Assembly: GCA_002354095.1 (NCBI GenBank)
Contig: DEKX01000009.1
Coordinates: 1-50,750, forward strand
Direction: 5' to 3'
DNA from: Prevotella sp. UBA2711
GTDB lineage: Bacteria; Bacteroidota; Bacteroidia; Bacteroidales; Bacteroidaceae
Length of the DNA stretch: 50,750 nucleotides
The position numbers were made by a program, and so were the translations under genes. Below the pieces are notes generated by a model, which did no database searches, was not told the origin of the DNA, and saw only the letters and a list, made by a program, of their open reading frames with translations. Below are positions 24,261-33,455 of this stretch, one piece after another (position 1 is the first letter of the stretch; each line of letters starts with the position of its first letter).

Positions 24261-27200
24261 ATGAAGAATATAGCAAGATATATCGCAGTACTTATCTGCA
24301 CACTGACTACACTCACACTACAAGCATATACCCTTAAGGTGAAGGGAATGCCGGAAGAGACCCTTCAGGGTATGAATGCCGGCTCGGGAGTCTTCAATGC
24401 ATGGGGTGACGTGGGTACCAACCATTATTATGCTGAGGAATTACAGAACGGAGTCTCTGTAGAGGCAGGCCAAAGTGTTACACTCTATTGCTATGGGACA
24501 TATGGTTTCACGGTCGAGAAGTGGATTGTTGATGGCGTTGACCAAGGGGATGGTAATCCAGTTTCTAATGCTGTTCTCGACGATACCGGTATGGCTCTGA
24601 CTCGCACCATTACTTTCACCATGCCTGCACATGATTGCATCGTCGAAGCCTGGATGAAGTATGTGCCCCCGACTCCAGGGGAGCCTCAGATACAGAAGGA
24701 AAACTATTCTTTGAAGGTCGAGTCAGAACAGGCACATCATCTTGACGTCACGTTCTATGTCATCAAAAACGGCAATTACGATGATAGCGGTTTTGCTTGG
24801 CGTAAACCCAATGGCCAGTTTGAATACTTTCCCGAAGTAGGTGTCTATGCTGGCGACTCCGTAGGTGTCTATGTGCGTGCCAGCAGCAATGGTTGGCGTT
24901 TCTCTCACTTACAACTCGATGACAAGACGGTGTGGGAAGGACAGATGACTTATAAGTATGATAATGGTTATCAAATCAATGTATATACTTTCGTCATGCC
25001 CAAACATGCTGTCACACTGACTGCCTTTGCCATCTACGACCCTGATGCACCAGGTGATGACAACAACAACTTTGGTTACGACGAAACGCCAGGCAACCCT
25101 GGAACCAATCGTTGGACGGCCTCCACTGGCGAGGTATTCATCAACAACACGCTGAAGGGGCGCAATACTGCGAAAGGTTTATCCTTTAGTTTTACAGAAT
25201 TACGCAACGAATACCAGTTCCAATCATCCGAAGTGAGACGCCTGACGATTGTAGGAGATATCTCTGGAGGAGCACAATATAGCAGTCACTATCGGATGGA
25301 GGAACCATTGAAAAGTCTGCCTTTCTACGATATGACCAGTCTCGAAGTGCTTGACCTGCGCAATGCCCACCATCTGTCATTGACAGTCTCATCGGGTGAT
25401 GTTGGCGAGTTCTATGATGACAGCGGAACTAAGATTACTACCGATATGTTGAGTGCACTTTCCGACTATGAGCTACCCAGCATCCGTAAACTACTGTTGC
25501 CAGCTTCGCTGAAAGGGTTTTATAAGCCTTACGATGTCTCTTTCTTCAGTCCCTTGACGGGTTTGGAGGACTTGACCGTCTATGCCATCACTCCTCCGAA
25601 GGTTGATGGAAACACCCTCGATGATATAGTGAAAACTGTACGGCTATATGTTCCAGAACAGTCGGTGGCAGCATATAAGGCAGATGCCAAGTGGGGCAAG
25701 TTTGTTACCATTCTGCCTATTGAGGAAGAAGATGCCCAGAATATCACTGTCTCTCTCCCCCAAGACCATCATGACGGACGCTATCAGAACATGTCAATCC
25801 TTTTGACTAATCTACTCAACGACGATACCAAACGTTATGTGGTGGACGAGAAGCCGAGTTATCTCTTCCGCAATATTCCTGTGGGAGCCCATGTAGTGGC
25901 CCAGTTGCTAACGCCAGGCAATGTTATTTTAGCTCAGACAGATACCGTCATTGTGGCCGATAAGACATTGGAACTGCCACTCGGTCAGTTGCGCAAAATG
26001 CACAACCTCAGTGTGAAGGTGCAGAATCCCGTAGGCACGGATCTTACTGAACAGGTTTCAGTGGTATGGAACGATTCCAAGGGAGCACGACTCAGCGATA
26101 CCTATCAACTCAACAAGCAGATAGCCGGTACTGCTGTCTATTATGAAGTCAAGCTTCCTAACCTGCTCGCATCGCGCTATCTGCAACCCGCTAAGAAGGA
26201 AGTCTTCGTCGGTAAAGATGATGACGCACAGGTGGTCACCCTCCAGATGATGGATTCTATCACGGTAAACGGTGTGGTGATGAGCGAGAATGGAGAACGG
26301 TTGGCGGCAACGGTAACAGTGTCTCAGCAAGTGAATGGCATGATCGGCAAGTCGTTTGTTACATCATCTGATGCATCGGGACGCTTCTCGTTACGTGCGC
26401 TTTCTGGCAATGTGGTACTGAGTGCATCAAGATACGGATATGTACCAAGCCGAAAGGAACTGGTAACGACTACTAACCTCACAGATACTATTGTTCTCAA
26501 CTCCCTTAAAGGTTCTGTGATTAACTATGCTCTCCCCTTTACTCAAAGTGCTGTTGAGGGAGAAACGGGAAGCACATCCGATCAATATACGGACTATCGT
26601 AATGTAAACATTGCTGCCTTTAACGAGACAACAGGTGAAGCAATAGACAGTCTGAGTGTGCAGTATCCACAGATTATATTGTTACATCATTCAAAGGTTG
26701 GCGACCGCATCCGTCTGACAGCATCCAGTAGGAAGGATGCCTTTATGCCGACAGAGGTAACACTCACTATTGGTAGCAACGACTCAGCAACGGTTACTAT
26801 ACCGCTGAAGGAATTAGGCGGAATCGAAGCCTCGTTCAGTCAGACAGATAATAGTGCTGTTAATGCTTTGCTTTACGACAACAATGGACTGTTTCTCAAT
26901 GCTTATCCTTTCAGTGAAGCCAGACAAATCATTACAGGTCTGAAGGATGGTAACTACACGTTGGTAGTGATGGGCGATAATACCATGTATGGAAAACTAC
27001 CCAGCATTGGCGAGTATGAGGCGGTAGGACTGCAGAAAGGTGTTGACTACGCACAGAGCGATGTCACGGTGACTAGTGGTAAATATAGCAAAGTCTTCAT
27101 AGAAAAAATACCCATATTCAATGAGCGCGACCGCTATTACACCAATGTGGACAGTACACTGTTGATGCTCAACAAGAGTGAAGTGGGAGCCGGCAGCAAT

Positions 27201-30200
27201 GTAACCCTGCGTTCCCAGTTTGTGTTCAAACCAGCGTATAAAGATAAGATATCTAATGTCCGACTGGTAGTTGATATCCCGTCATGCGGTCAGATGGTAG
27301 CAGGTTCAGTGATGACAGGCACCAAGATAGTCAGCGGTGCCACCGTCAGCGGCAATCGTGTCACCATTCCAATTCCGCTGGAAGACATCGACAAAGTGAC
27401 ACGCTTTATCATCACTGCTACTGACGCAGGCATGCTCCGTCCACAGGCCTACGCCCTGTTCAGTTTGGGCGGACGAGAGGTGATGCAACCCATCGGAACG
27501 GTTAGCTGCGAAGTGAAGGGCATCACGATGTCTGTAGCAGAGACGATCTCCAATCTCAGCAACCTCTATGTTCGTGGCACAGCCCCGGCATTGAGTTATG
27601 TACATATTTTTGCTGACGGTGTAGAAGTTGGACAGGCTCATGCTCAGAGTGACGGAACATGGTTTACCTATGTCGAACTGTCACAGTATCCAAATCTTTC
27701 CAAGATACCGATGCATGCAGTAATCACCACTCCACGTGGAATCGATGTTACTACTGAGACTTCATTCGTGACTTACGATCAGGATATGATATACGTCAAG
27801 CACGTGTATATGACCTATCCCTTTGCTGGTATGTTTGACTATAAGGAAGGCGGGATGATTGACTTCGACTTCGAACATCCAGAGAAAATAGATGACATAC
27901 ATTACGTTTGTGGTGTTCACCAAGCAAACCCCTTTAACTTCTCTGTTGAGTTTAATTCTCCGGATCCCAATGCCGTGAGCAATGTGACCGTTCTTGCCTA
28001 TACCGTGAAAGGTAAGATACATTATGTCAACTGTTCCTACGAGGAAAAGACAGGAACGTGGGTGGGATCAGTCTCCTTACAAGAAGATGCTGTTAATAAT
28101 ATCGATGTTACTTATCTGTCAGACAAACATGATGTTAAGGCAGATGCTGATGCCATATTTGCCAGTGAGAATCTGCTTACTATTGTCGAAGATGATATAG
28201 AAGCTTCTGCGGAACATGTCAGAAATTACATTCAACGGATAGACCAGACAACTGATGCTATCGAGCGACAACAACTAATTGTAGAAATGTTAGAGTTTTC
28301 AGGCATCAACGTTGACAACATTGATTGGAATGATAAGCCTACAAGAACTATTGACGAGATATTGAGTGACTGGGAAAATGATGTCAATCAATTTGAGAAG
28401 ATTGCAGAAGGACTAAGCAATACCAGTTTGTATAACTCTGATTTTGGGAAAAATCTGAAATTGACAAAGGCTGACGGGCTGACAGCTACCCAATTGTTGA
28501 ATGAGGGTTTTACGGAGATGTTGACAAACAAAGATTTCAGCTGCTATGAGTTGGTGAAGGATGACGGATATGTGTTTGTTGACCTCCAGAATAATCTTCG
28601 GTTAGAAGTTACAGGTGAGTTGGGATCTCAGGTGGCAGCCATTCGTTCACCAAGAGCGAATCTTCTCGATGGGTTTGTTGAATGGGAGAACAATATTATG
28701 ACCCTGCTGTCTATACTTACTACAGGTATTGATGCCATGAAGAATACCATTACATCTACACGTGCAGTATGGGTGCCACTGGCACAAAAAATGGAAGTTG
28801 AACTTGTTGCTCTTGCTAAACTTTACAATGATCCTTCTTTGCATATGACGACATTACAGATGGAGAGGTATAGCAAACTGCAATGGCAGACACCGTTATT
28901 GAAGAGTACCAATGAATTTCTTTATTGGCTTAAGGAATGGGGTATCGACCCAGAGAAATGTCATCAACTTTTTGCTCGTATAGATAATGCAAGTTCTCCT
29001 GCCGCTATTGCTGCCAGGAAATCTGCAGAGGTTCTGAAAAAGGTAGGAAAGGCCATGTCATGGATAGCTATCATTAACGACATCATGGATGGCGTTAAGA
29101 AGGCAAAGGCTATTCATGATTTGTGGTTTACGATACCTGATCCATGTAAAGACGATCAAGTTAACGCAACAAAACTTAAAAACGATGTTAGTGGTTTTTT
29201 ATGGGAAACAACAGGCTTCTATACCGCACTGACACTAGCGGATATTGGCAGTAATGAAACAATAGTTGCAGGCGTTGCAGGACTCATTCCAAGTGTTGGA
29301 ATGACCATTACAGGAGTTTTTGGCGGAGTGATAGCTACCTGTATTAAAATGTCGGGTACATGGCTATGGGGTATGAGGTATGAAGATCAGGTTCAAAAGT
29401 TCTATGAAAGAATCAACGCCCTGGATTGCGACCATGAAGACTGGAAGAAGAAAATCCGAACCAGTTGGTTGGCAGAACAGCGCTACGCAGAGAATCGCAA
29501 GAAAATGTTCAAAGATGTACGCGTCACCATTGACCCTTCTGGCTACGTCTATGAGGCAGTGCCAGACAACCGTGTGGAGAATGCCACCACTACCATCTAT
29601 TATAAGGAAACGAAGGAAGATGAATGGGGCGACCAGCACGATGAGGCAGTACTATGGAAGGCAACGGAGTATGGTCAACAGAATCCGCTCTTCACTGACG
29701 CCGAAGGACGCTATGCTTGGGATGTACCTGCTGGTTTATGGCAGGTGAAGGTAGAGAAGGAAGGCTTCGAGACAACCTATAGCGATTGGTTGCCCGTGCC
29801 ACCACCACAACTGGATATAAATCTTGAACTTCGCCAGAATGCATTGCCCAGTGTACAATCGGCCAGAGCCTATGAGGATGTGGTTACACTTGAGTTCAAT
29901 AAATATATGCGACCAAGTACGCTCCTAAATAATATCTGGCTTTCACAAGGTGGACAAAAGATTGAGTGCTCTGTGGAAATGCAAGACTGGGCACAATCCT
30001 ACGAGGGCAACGATTCATATGTACGTCGTCTTTATCTGCGCCCAAATACACCAGTTGCTGTTGGCGAGAAACTGACCCTAACCGTTCGTCATGAAGTGGA
30101 GAGTTATACCGGTTTGCAAATGCAGACCGACTATCAGCAAGAGTTCACTGTAGTCAGTGAAGTACGCCAGTTAGGTGTTGACACACAGGTAGAAGTGCCC

Positions 30201-30851
30201 CTTGACGGTGAACGGACTTTCTCTGTGTTAGCATATCCTAGTGCTGCAGCCAAGGGCAGAAAGGTGATAGCAACAGTATCTACAGGATATATGGCTACAG
30301 TTGTTGCTGTCGGAGAGTTTGATGAAACGGGGTTAGCACGTATTACGATTCGGGGCGACCGACAGGGAACGACCAATCTCACGCTGCAACTCGAAGGAAC
30401 AGATATCACTACTGCAACGATGATCAGTGTGGTAGGTGCTGATGAAATGCCAGTGGCAACTCCAACAGCCTCTCGTATTAGCGGAACCAGTTTGGTAAAA
30501 GGAGAAACAGTTACCCTTAGTTGTGACACAGAGGGAGCTACCATCTGGTACACCCTTGACGGCACTTGCCCATGCGATGAAAATGGTACACGTAAACAAT
30601 ATACCGGTCCTATCACCATTGACAGTCATACCATCCTCAATGTATATGCTGTAAAAGGTGATCAACAGGAGAGCCGTGTAGCGACCTTTGAGTACTTTAT
30701 TATTGGCGAAACAGGTATCGACGAGGAGAAGACTCATAAGAAACCCGTTACCTACTATACCATCAGCGGTCAACGACTATTGCGCCCCCAGAAGGGCATC
30801 AACATTGTCCAGTATGAAGATGGTACCACTCGAAAGATAATCGTCAAATGA
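24261..30851 (+). CDS. Giant secreted multidomain protein with helical core and sorting tail
   Basis: 2,196 residues; signal peptide (IAVLICTLTTLTLQA). N-terminal beta-rich repeats (FTMPAHDCIVEAWM, FVMPKHAVTLTAFA) are followed by a BspA-like LRR patch (about 310-490), carboxypeptidase-regulatory-like beta domains (about 500-860) and Ig-like modules. An alpha-helical block at about 1310-1740 contains a long glycine-rich hydrophobic stretch near 1665-1695. Next come further beta domains and a chitobiase C-terminal-like domain (ATIWYTLDGTCPC, near 2095). The end, YYTISGQRLLRPQKGINIV, resembles a type IX sorting tail. Co-transcribed with the preceding gene. Role unknown; surface adhesin or inter-cell effector are possibilities. 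Confidence 0.8.
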   Translation: MKNIARYIAVLICTLTTLTLQAYTLKVKGMPEETLQGMNAGSGVFNAWGDVGTNHYYAEELQNGVSVEAGQSVTLYCYGTYGFTVEKWIVDGVDQGDGNPVSNAVLDDTGMALTRTITFTMPAHDCIVEAWMKYVPPTPGEPQIQKENYSLKVESEQAHHLDVTFYVIKNGNYDDSGFAWRKPNGQFEYFPEVGVYAGDSVGVYVRASSNGWRFSHLQLDDKTVWEGQMTYKYDNGYQINVYTFVMPKHAVTLTAFAIYDPDAPGDDNNNFGYDETPGNPGTNRWTASTGEVFINNTLKGRNTAKGLSFSFTELRNEYQFQSSEVRRLTIVGDISGGAQYSSHYRMEEPLKSLPFYDMTSLEVLDLRNAHHLSLTVSSGDVGEFYDDSGTKITTDMLSALSDYELPSIRKLLLPASLKGFYKPYDVSFFSPLTGLEDLTVYAITPPKVDGNTLDDIVKTVRLYVPEQSVAAYKADAKWGKFVTILPIEEEDAQNITVSLPQDHHDGRYQNMSILLTNLLNDDTKRYVVDEKPSYLFRNIPVGAHVVAQLLTPGNVILAQTDTVIVADKTLELPLGQLRKMHNLSVKVQNPVGTDLTEQVSVVWNDSKGARLSDTYQLNKQIAGTAVYYEVKLPNLLASRYLQPAKKEVFVGKDDDAQVVTLQMMDSITVNGVVMSENGERLAATVTVSQQVNGMIGKSFVTSSDASGRFSLRALSGNVVLSASRYGYVPSRKELVTTTNLTDTIVLNSLKGSVINYALPFTQSAVEGETGSTSDQYTDYRNVNIAAFNETTGEAIDSLSVQYPQIILLHHSKVGDRIRLTASSRKDAFMPTEVTLTIGSNDSATVTIPLKELGGIEASFSQTDNSAVNALLYDNNGLFLNAYPFSEARQIITGLKDGNYTLVVMGDNTMYGKLPSIGEYEAVGLQKGVDYAQSDVTVTSGKYSKVFIEKIPIFNERDRYYTNVDSTLLMLNKSEVGAGSNVTLRSQFVFKPAYKDKISNVRLVVDIPSCGQMVAGSVMTGTKIVSGATVSGNRVTIPIPLEDIDKVTRFIITATDAGMLRPQAYALFSLGGREVMQPIGTVSCEVKGITMSVAETISNLSNLYVRGTAPALSYVHIFADGVEVGQAHAQSDGTWFTYVELSQYPNLSKIPMHAVITTPRGIDVTTETSFVTYDQDMIYVKHVYMTYPFAGMFDYKEGGMIDFDFEHPEKIDDIHYVCGVHQANPFNFSVEFNSPDPNAVSNVTVLAYTVKGKIHYVNCSYEEKTGTWVGSVSLQEDAVNNIDVTYLSDKHDVKADADAIFASENLLTIVEDDIEASAEHVRNYIQRIDQTTDAIERQQLIVEMLEFSGINVDNIDWNDKPTRTIDEILSDWENDVNQFEKIAEGLSNTSLYNSDFGKNLKLTKADGLTATQLLNEGFTEMLTNKDFSCYELVKDDGYVFVDLQNNLRLEVTGELGSQVAAIRSPRANLLDGFVEWENNIMTLLSILTTGIDAMKNTITSTRAVWVPLAQKMEVELVALAKLYNDPSLHMTTLQMERYSKLQWQTPLLKSTNEFLYWLKEWGIDPEKCHQLFARIDNASSPAAIAARKSAEVLKKVGKAMSWIAIINDIMDGVKKAKAIHDLWFTIPDPCKDDQVNATKLKNDVSGFLWETTGFYTALTLADIGSNETIVAGVAGLIPSVGMTITGVFGGVIATCIKMSGTWLWGMRYEDQVQKFYERINALDCDHEDWKKKIRTSWLAEQRYAENRKKMFKDVRVTIDPSGYVYEAVPDNRVENATTTIYYKETKEDEWGDQHDEAVLWKATEYGQQNPLFTDAEGRYAWDVPAGLWQVKVEKEGFETTYSDWLPVPPPQLDINLELRQNALPSVQSARAYEDVVTLEFNKYMRPSTLLNNIWLSQGGQKIECSVEMQDWAQSYEGNDSYVRRLYLRPNTPVAVGEKLTLTVRHEVESYTGLQMQTDYQQEFTVVSEVRQLGVDTQVEVPLDGERTFSVLAYPSAAAKGRKVIATVSTGYMATVVAVGEFDETGLARITIRGDRQGTTNLTLQLEGTDITTATMISVVGADEMPVATPTASRISGTSLVKGETVTLSCDTEGATIWYTLDGTCPCDENGTRKQYTGPITIDSHTILNVYAVKGDQQESRVATFEYFIIGETGIDEEKTHKKPVTYYTISGQRLLRPQKGINIVQYEDGTTRKIIVK

Positions 30852-30857
30852 TATTAG

Positions 30858-30909
30858 TTGGTGATATTGTGATATTAAAAATGAAAAATAATTGAGTGCG
30901 CGCGCGTGA
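30858..30909 (+). repeat. Third copy of the element end (outer half)
   Basis: The first 30 bases (30858-30887) are identical to 17507-17536. They are followed by a diverged AT stretch and an alternating CG tract ending GCGTGA, as in the right terminal repeat and in the same orientation. It starts 6 bases after the stop of the giant gene. Just upstream, GATATTAGT resembles the inner end of the repeat, so the dyad loop seems to be deleted here. Confidence 0.85.
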
Positions 30910-30914
30910 GAACC

Positions 30915-31031
30915 TTAGTTGTACCTCAGACAGAGGATTGTAAGCCTCCTCAGAGCGCCCCAGTTTGTGGAGTATATCCGTACGAAGCAATCCCCACCCC
31001 CATTGCAGGCCGGAAATGTTTCATCATCCAT
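30915..31031 (-). CDS. Possible 38-residue small protein
   Basis: Minus-strand ATG at 31031 to TAA at 30915, beginning MDDETFPACNGGGDCFVRIY and ending LTILCLRYN. A TACCTTTG element at 31050-31057 would give a leader of about 14 bases. It abuts the third copy of the element end. It has two cysteines in its first half and no signal peptide. Not recognised; it may be a remnant of a longer gene or not translated. Confidence 0.3.
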   Translation of the reverse strand: MDDETFPACNGGGDCFVRIYSTNWGALRRLTILCLRYN

Positions 31032-31049
31032 TTTCACGCTTTTCGGATG

Positions 31050-31057
31050 CAAAGGTA
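31050..31057 (-). promoter_or_regulatory. Possible promoter of the 38-codon ORF
   Basis: Minus strand TACCTTTG matches the -7 consensus; no good -33 box is seen. Confidence 0.4.
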
Positions 31058-31110
31058 CAAAACAATTTGAATTTTTCTGCATAAAGGGCTAAGTATTCAA
31101 AAAAACTTTG

Positions 31111-31118
31111 TACCTTTG
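31111..31118 (+). promoter_or_regulatory. Promoter -7 element of the pantothenate kinase gene
   Basis: TACCTTTG, 21 bases before the ATG at 31140. No clear -33 box. Confidence 0.6.
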
Positions 31119-31139
31119 CCATCAAATCATAAAATAGCA

Positions 31140-31958
31140 ATGGGAATTATTATTGGAATTGATGTGGGTATATCCACCACGAAGATTGTAGGACTGCGCA
31201 ATAAGCGTGTGGTTTCACCTATCCGTATTTCTGCTGCCGACCCTGTGACATCGCTCTATGGGGCTTTCGGCAAATATCTGCACGACAACCAAATATCGTT
31301 GCAGGATGTCGAACAGGTCATGGTAACGGGAGTGGGAGCTTCTTATATCAACGAACTCGTTTACGGACTGCCTACCCAGAAGACTGACGAGTTTATTGCC
31401 GACGGTCTGGGAGCCCGCTTTGAGAGTGGGCTCGACAAGGCGATTGTGGTGTCGATGGGTACTGGTACGAGTTTTGTGCAGTGCGAAGGCGATAAGATTC
31501 GCCATATCGGAGGTCTCGGTATCGGAGGCGGAACGCTGCAGGGCTTGGCCCGTGTGATGCTGAACACCCGTGATCCGAAACAGATTCAGAGTCTTGCCAT
31601 ACAGGGTGATATCCGCAACATCAATCTGCGAATTGGTGACATTTCCACCCATCCGTTGCCAGGACTGCCGATGGATGCTACCGCATCGCTATTCTCAAAG
31701 GCACAGTATGATGCGCCCAAGGAAGACATTGCTTTGGGCATCATCGTGATGGTGTTGCAAACCATTGGTTCAGCCGCCATTCTGTCGGCACTGAACACAG
31801 GTATCAAAGACTTTGTGTTGATCGGCAATCTGACGCTTTATCCAGAATGCAAAGAAGTGTACCCCATGCTCGAACGAATCTATGACGTACACTTCCACAT
31901 TCCCAAGTACTCAGAATTCTGCACCGCTATCGGTGCTGCCTTGAGCTATAAGGGTTAA
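31140..31958 (+). CDS. coaW: Type II pantothenate kinase
   Basis: Phosphorylates pantothenate, the first step of coenzyme A synthesis. The 272-residue protein of the ASKHA fold has phosphate loop IIIGIDVGISTTKIVG at the N-terminus, VVSMGTGTSFVQ as the second phosphate loop and GGLGIGGGTLQGL as the adenosine region. Type II enzymes usually resist feedback by CoA. I start at ATG 31140; the longer frame begins with a TTG inside the promoter. Its stop overlaps the convergent mgtC-like gene by 4 bases. Confidence 0.92.
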   Translation: MGIIIGIDVGISTTKIVGLRNKRVVSPIRISAADPVTSLYGAFGKYLHDNQISLQDVEQVMVTGVGASYINELVYGLPTQKTDEFIADGLGARFESGLDKAIVVSMGTGTSFVQCEGDKIRHIGGLGIGGGTLQGLARVMLNTRDPKQIQSLAIQGDIRNINLRIGDISTHPLPGLPMDATASLFSKAQYDAPKEDIALGIIVMVLQTIGSAAILSALNTGIKDFVLIGNLTLYPECKEVYPMLERIYDVHFHIPKYSEFCTAIGAALSYKG

Positions 31959-32410
31959 GACGGTTTGTGCTTATCGAATTTATGGAGGAAGTAGTTGAAT
32001 GCTTCCAGTCCTGCCAATACCATCAGCGTACTGCCGATGGAAATAATATACATGCCTACTCCACAAGCCAAACCGATAGCTGCCGTTACCCAGACACCAG
32101 CTGCTGTGGTAAGTCCGCTGACGATATTCTCCGTTTTGCGGAAGATAATGGTACCAGCACCAATGAAACCGATACCGCTTACCACCTGAGCGGCAATACG
32201 CGATACATCCCAACGCTGCAAATCATGATACATGGCATCTCCGAAACCATAAGCCGACACGATCATAAACAAGGCGGAGCCCATAGCCACCAGAAAGTGG
32301 GTACGGAAACCGGCTTCCTTCGATCTGTATTCACGCTCCAAGCCAATCAGTCCACCCAACAGAGCTGCACAGAAAAGGCGCAATAAAAATTCAAGTTCCA
32401 TAGTCATCAT
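31955..32410 (-). CDS. MgtC/SapB family membrane protein
   Basis: 151 residues, with four or five membrane helices and the family signature LLGGLIGLEREYRSKEAGFRTH followed by VVSGIGFIGAGTII. MgtC proteins in enterobacteria modulate ATP synthase and aid survival at low magnesium, but most family members outside pathogens are of unproven role; this short form lacks the C-terminal ACT-like domain of MgtC proper. Starts at ATG 32410 or 32401. A TAATTTTG element upstream is its likely promoter. Convergent with the pantothenate kinase gene. Confidence 0.88.
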   Translation of the reverse strand: MMTMELEFLLRLFCAALLGGLIGLEREYRSKEAGFRTHFLVAMGSALFMIVSAYGFGDAMYHDLQRWDVSRIAAQVVSGIGFIGAGTIIFRKTENIVSGLTTAAGVWVTAAIGLACGVGMYIISIGSTLMVLAGLEAFNYFLHKFDKHKPS

Positions 32411-32424
32411 CGTAAAATTTATCG

Positions 32425-32432
32425 CAAAATTA
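32425..32432 (-). promoter_or_regulatory. Promoter -7 element of the mgtC-like gene
   Basis: Minus-strand TAATTTTG, 14 bases before ATG 32410; a TTTG lies 16 bases further upstream (32449-32452), a short spacing. Confidence 0.5.
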
Positions 32433-32474
32433 CAAATTATTCTTCAATCAAACAAGATATTCAAAAAAAAACCT

Positions 32475-32482
32475 TAACTTTG
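32475..32482 (+). promoter_or_regulatory. Promoter -7 element of tatA
   Basis: TAACTTTG, 29 bases before the tatA ATG; no clear -33 box. Confidence 0.6.
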
Positions 32483-32511
32483 CCAACGATAAAGTAATTA
32501 AAGGCAAAGAT

Positions 32512-32688
32512 ATGTTTGGATTAGGAATGACCGAAATTCTCGTTATCGCCCTTATTGTCCTGTTGCTTTTTGGAGGGAAAAAGATTCCCGAACTGATGAA
32601 AGGACTGGGCAAGGGTGTGAAGAGTTTCAAGGACGGAATGAAAGAGGTGGACGACAAGGAAGTGAAAGAAGAGAAAAGTGAAGAGTGA
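32512..32688 (+). CDS. tatA: Twin-arginine translocase subunit TatA/E
   Basis: 58 residues. The N-terminal membrane helix (MTEILVIALIVLLLFGGKKIPEL) with the FG hinge and following amphipathic helix (GLGKGVKSFKDGMKE) are diagnostic of TatA, which assembles the channel for folded proteins. Short acidic/lysine tail. The stop overlaps the GTG start of tatC by 11 bases. No separate TatB is seen, as usual in minimal TatAC systems. Confidence 0.95.
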   Translation: MFGLGMTEILVIALIVLLLFGGKKIPELMKGLGKGVKSFKDGMKEVDDKEVKEEKSEE

Positions 32689-33442
32689 AGAATTAAAAGC
32701 GCCAACAGCTGGCATCACCTTCTGGGACCATCTCGACGAACTGCGTTTCTCACTGTTTCGCATATTGGGGGCGATAGCTCTTTTCGGCATCATGGCATTC
32801 GTCTTGAAAGACGAGTTGTTTGCGGTGGTCTTGGCTCCCCGTTCGAGTGATTTCATCACCTACCAACTGCTGGGAGTCGGGGACTTCAGTATTCATTTGA
32901 TGAACACGGGACTGACGGAACAGTTCATGATTCACATGCGGACGGCGATGTATGCCGGACTACTCGTTGCTTCACCTTATATACTATACGAGCTCTTTCG
33001 CTTTGTGTCACCTGGACTCTACGAGAACGAACGCCGCTATGCCGTGTGGATTGTGGGATCCGCCTATCTGATGTTCATTATCGGTACGCTGGTCAACTAC
33101 TTCATCGTATTTCCCTTTACGGTCCGCTTTTTGGGCACGTATCAGGTATCGCCTGATGTGGCCAATATGCTGACGTTGCAGTCGTATGTCGATACACTGT
33201 TGGGCATGAGTCTGGTAATGGGACTGGTCTTTGAGTTGCCCGTAGTTTGTGCCCTGATGGGACGCATGGGGCTCATCAACGGACAACTGATGTCCACCTA
33301 TCGGCGCCATGCTTTAGTAGCGATACTGATTGTGGCTGCCGTCATTACCCCAACCACCGATGCGTTTACACTCTTCGTAGTGGCTTTGCCCATCTATCTG
33401 CTCTATGAATTGAGCATCCTCATAGTAAAAAAGATAAACTAA
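32678..33442 (+). CDS. tatC: Twin-arginine translocase subunit TatC
   Basis: Inner-membrane receptor that binds the twin-arginine signal peptide. 254 residues, six membrane helices, with the family N-terminus TFWDHLDELRFSLFRI and the RFVSPGLYENERR region that carries the conserved signal-binding Glu. The only plausible start is GTG 32678, inside tatA, so translation is probably coupled. Two redox genes follow after 13 bases, one of which carries a classical Tat signal. Confidence 0.95.
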   Translation: MKSEELKAPTAGITFWDHLDELRFSLFRILGAIALFGIMAFVLKDELFAVVLAPRSSDFITYQLLGVGDFSIHLMNTGLTEQFMIHMRTAMYAGLLVASPYILYELFRFVSPGLYENERRYAVWIVGSAYLMFIIGTLVNYFIVFPFTVRFLGTYQVSPDVANMLTLQSYVDTLLGMSLVMGLVFELPVVCALMGRMGLINGQLMSTYRRHALVAILIVAAVITPTTDAFTLFVVALPIYLLYELSILIVKKIN

Positions 33443-33455
33443 ACAAATATTATAT

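Noticed and set aside
30858..30909. The third repeat copy as a simple transcription terminator
   Set aside because: It has no GC-rich stem followed by a T-run; its 30-base identity and orientation relative to the element end are better explained by common origin, though a role in ending transcription is not excluded.
31955..32410. Plus-strand frames across the mgtC-like gene
   Set aside because: The minus-strand frame carries the MgtC signature; the plus-strand translations show no family features.
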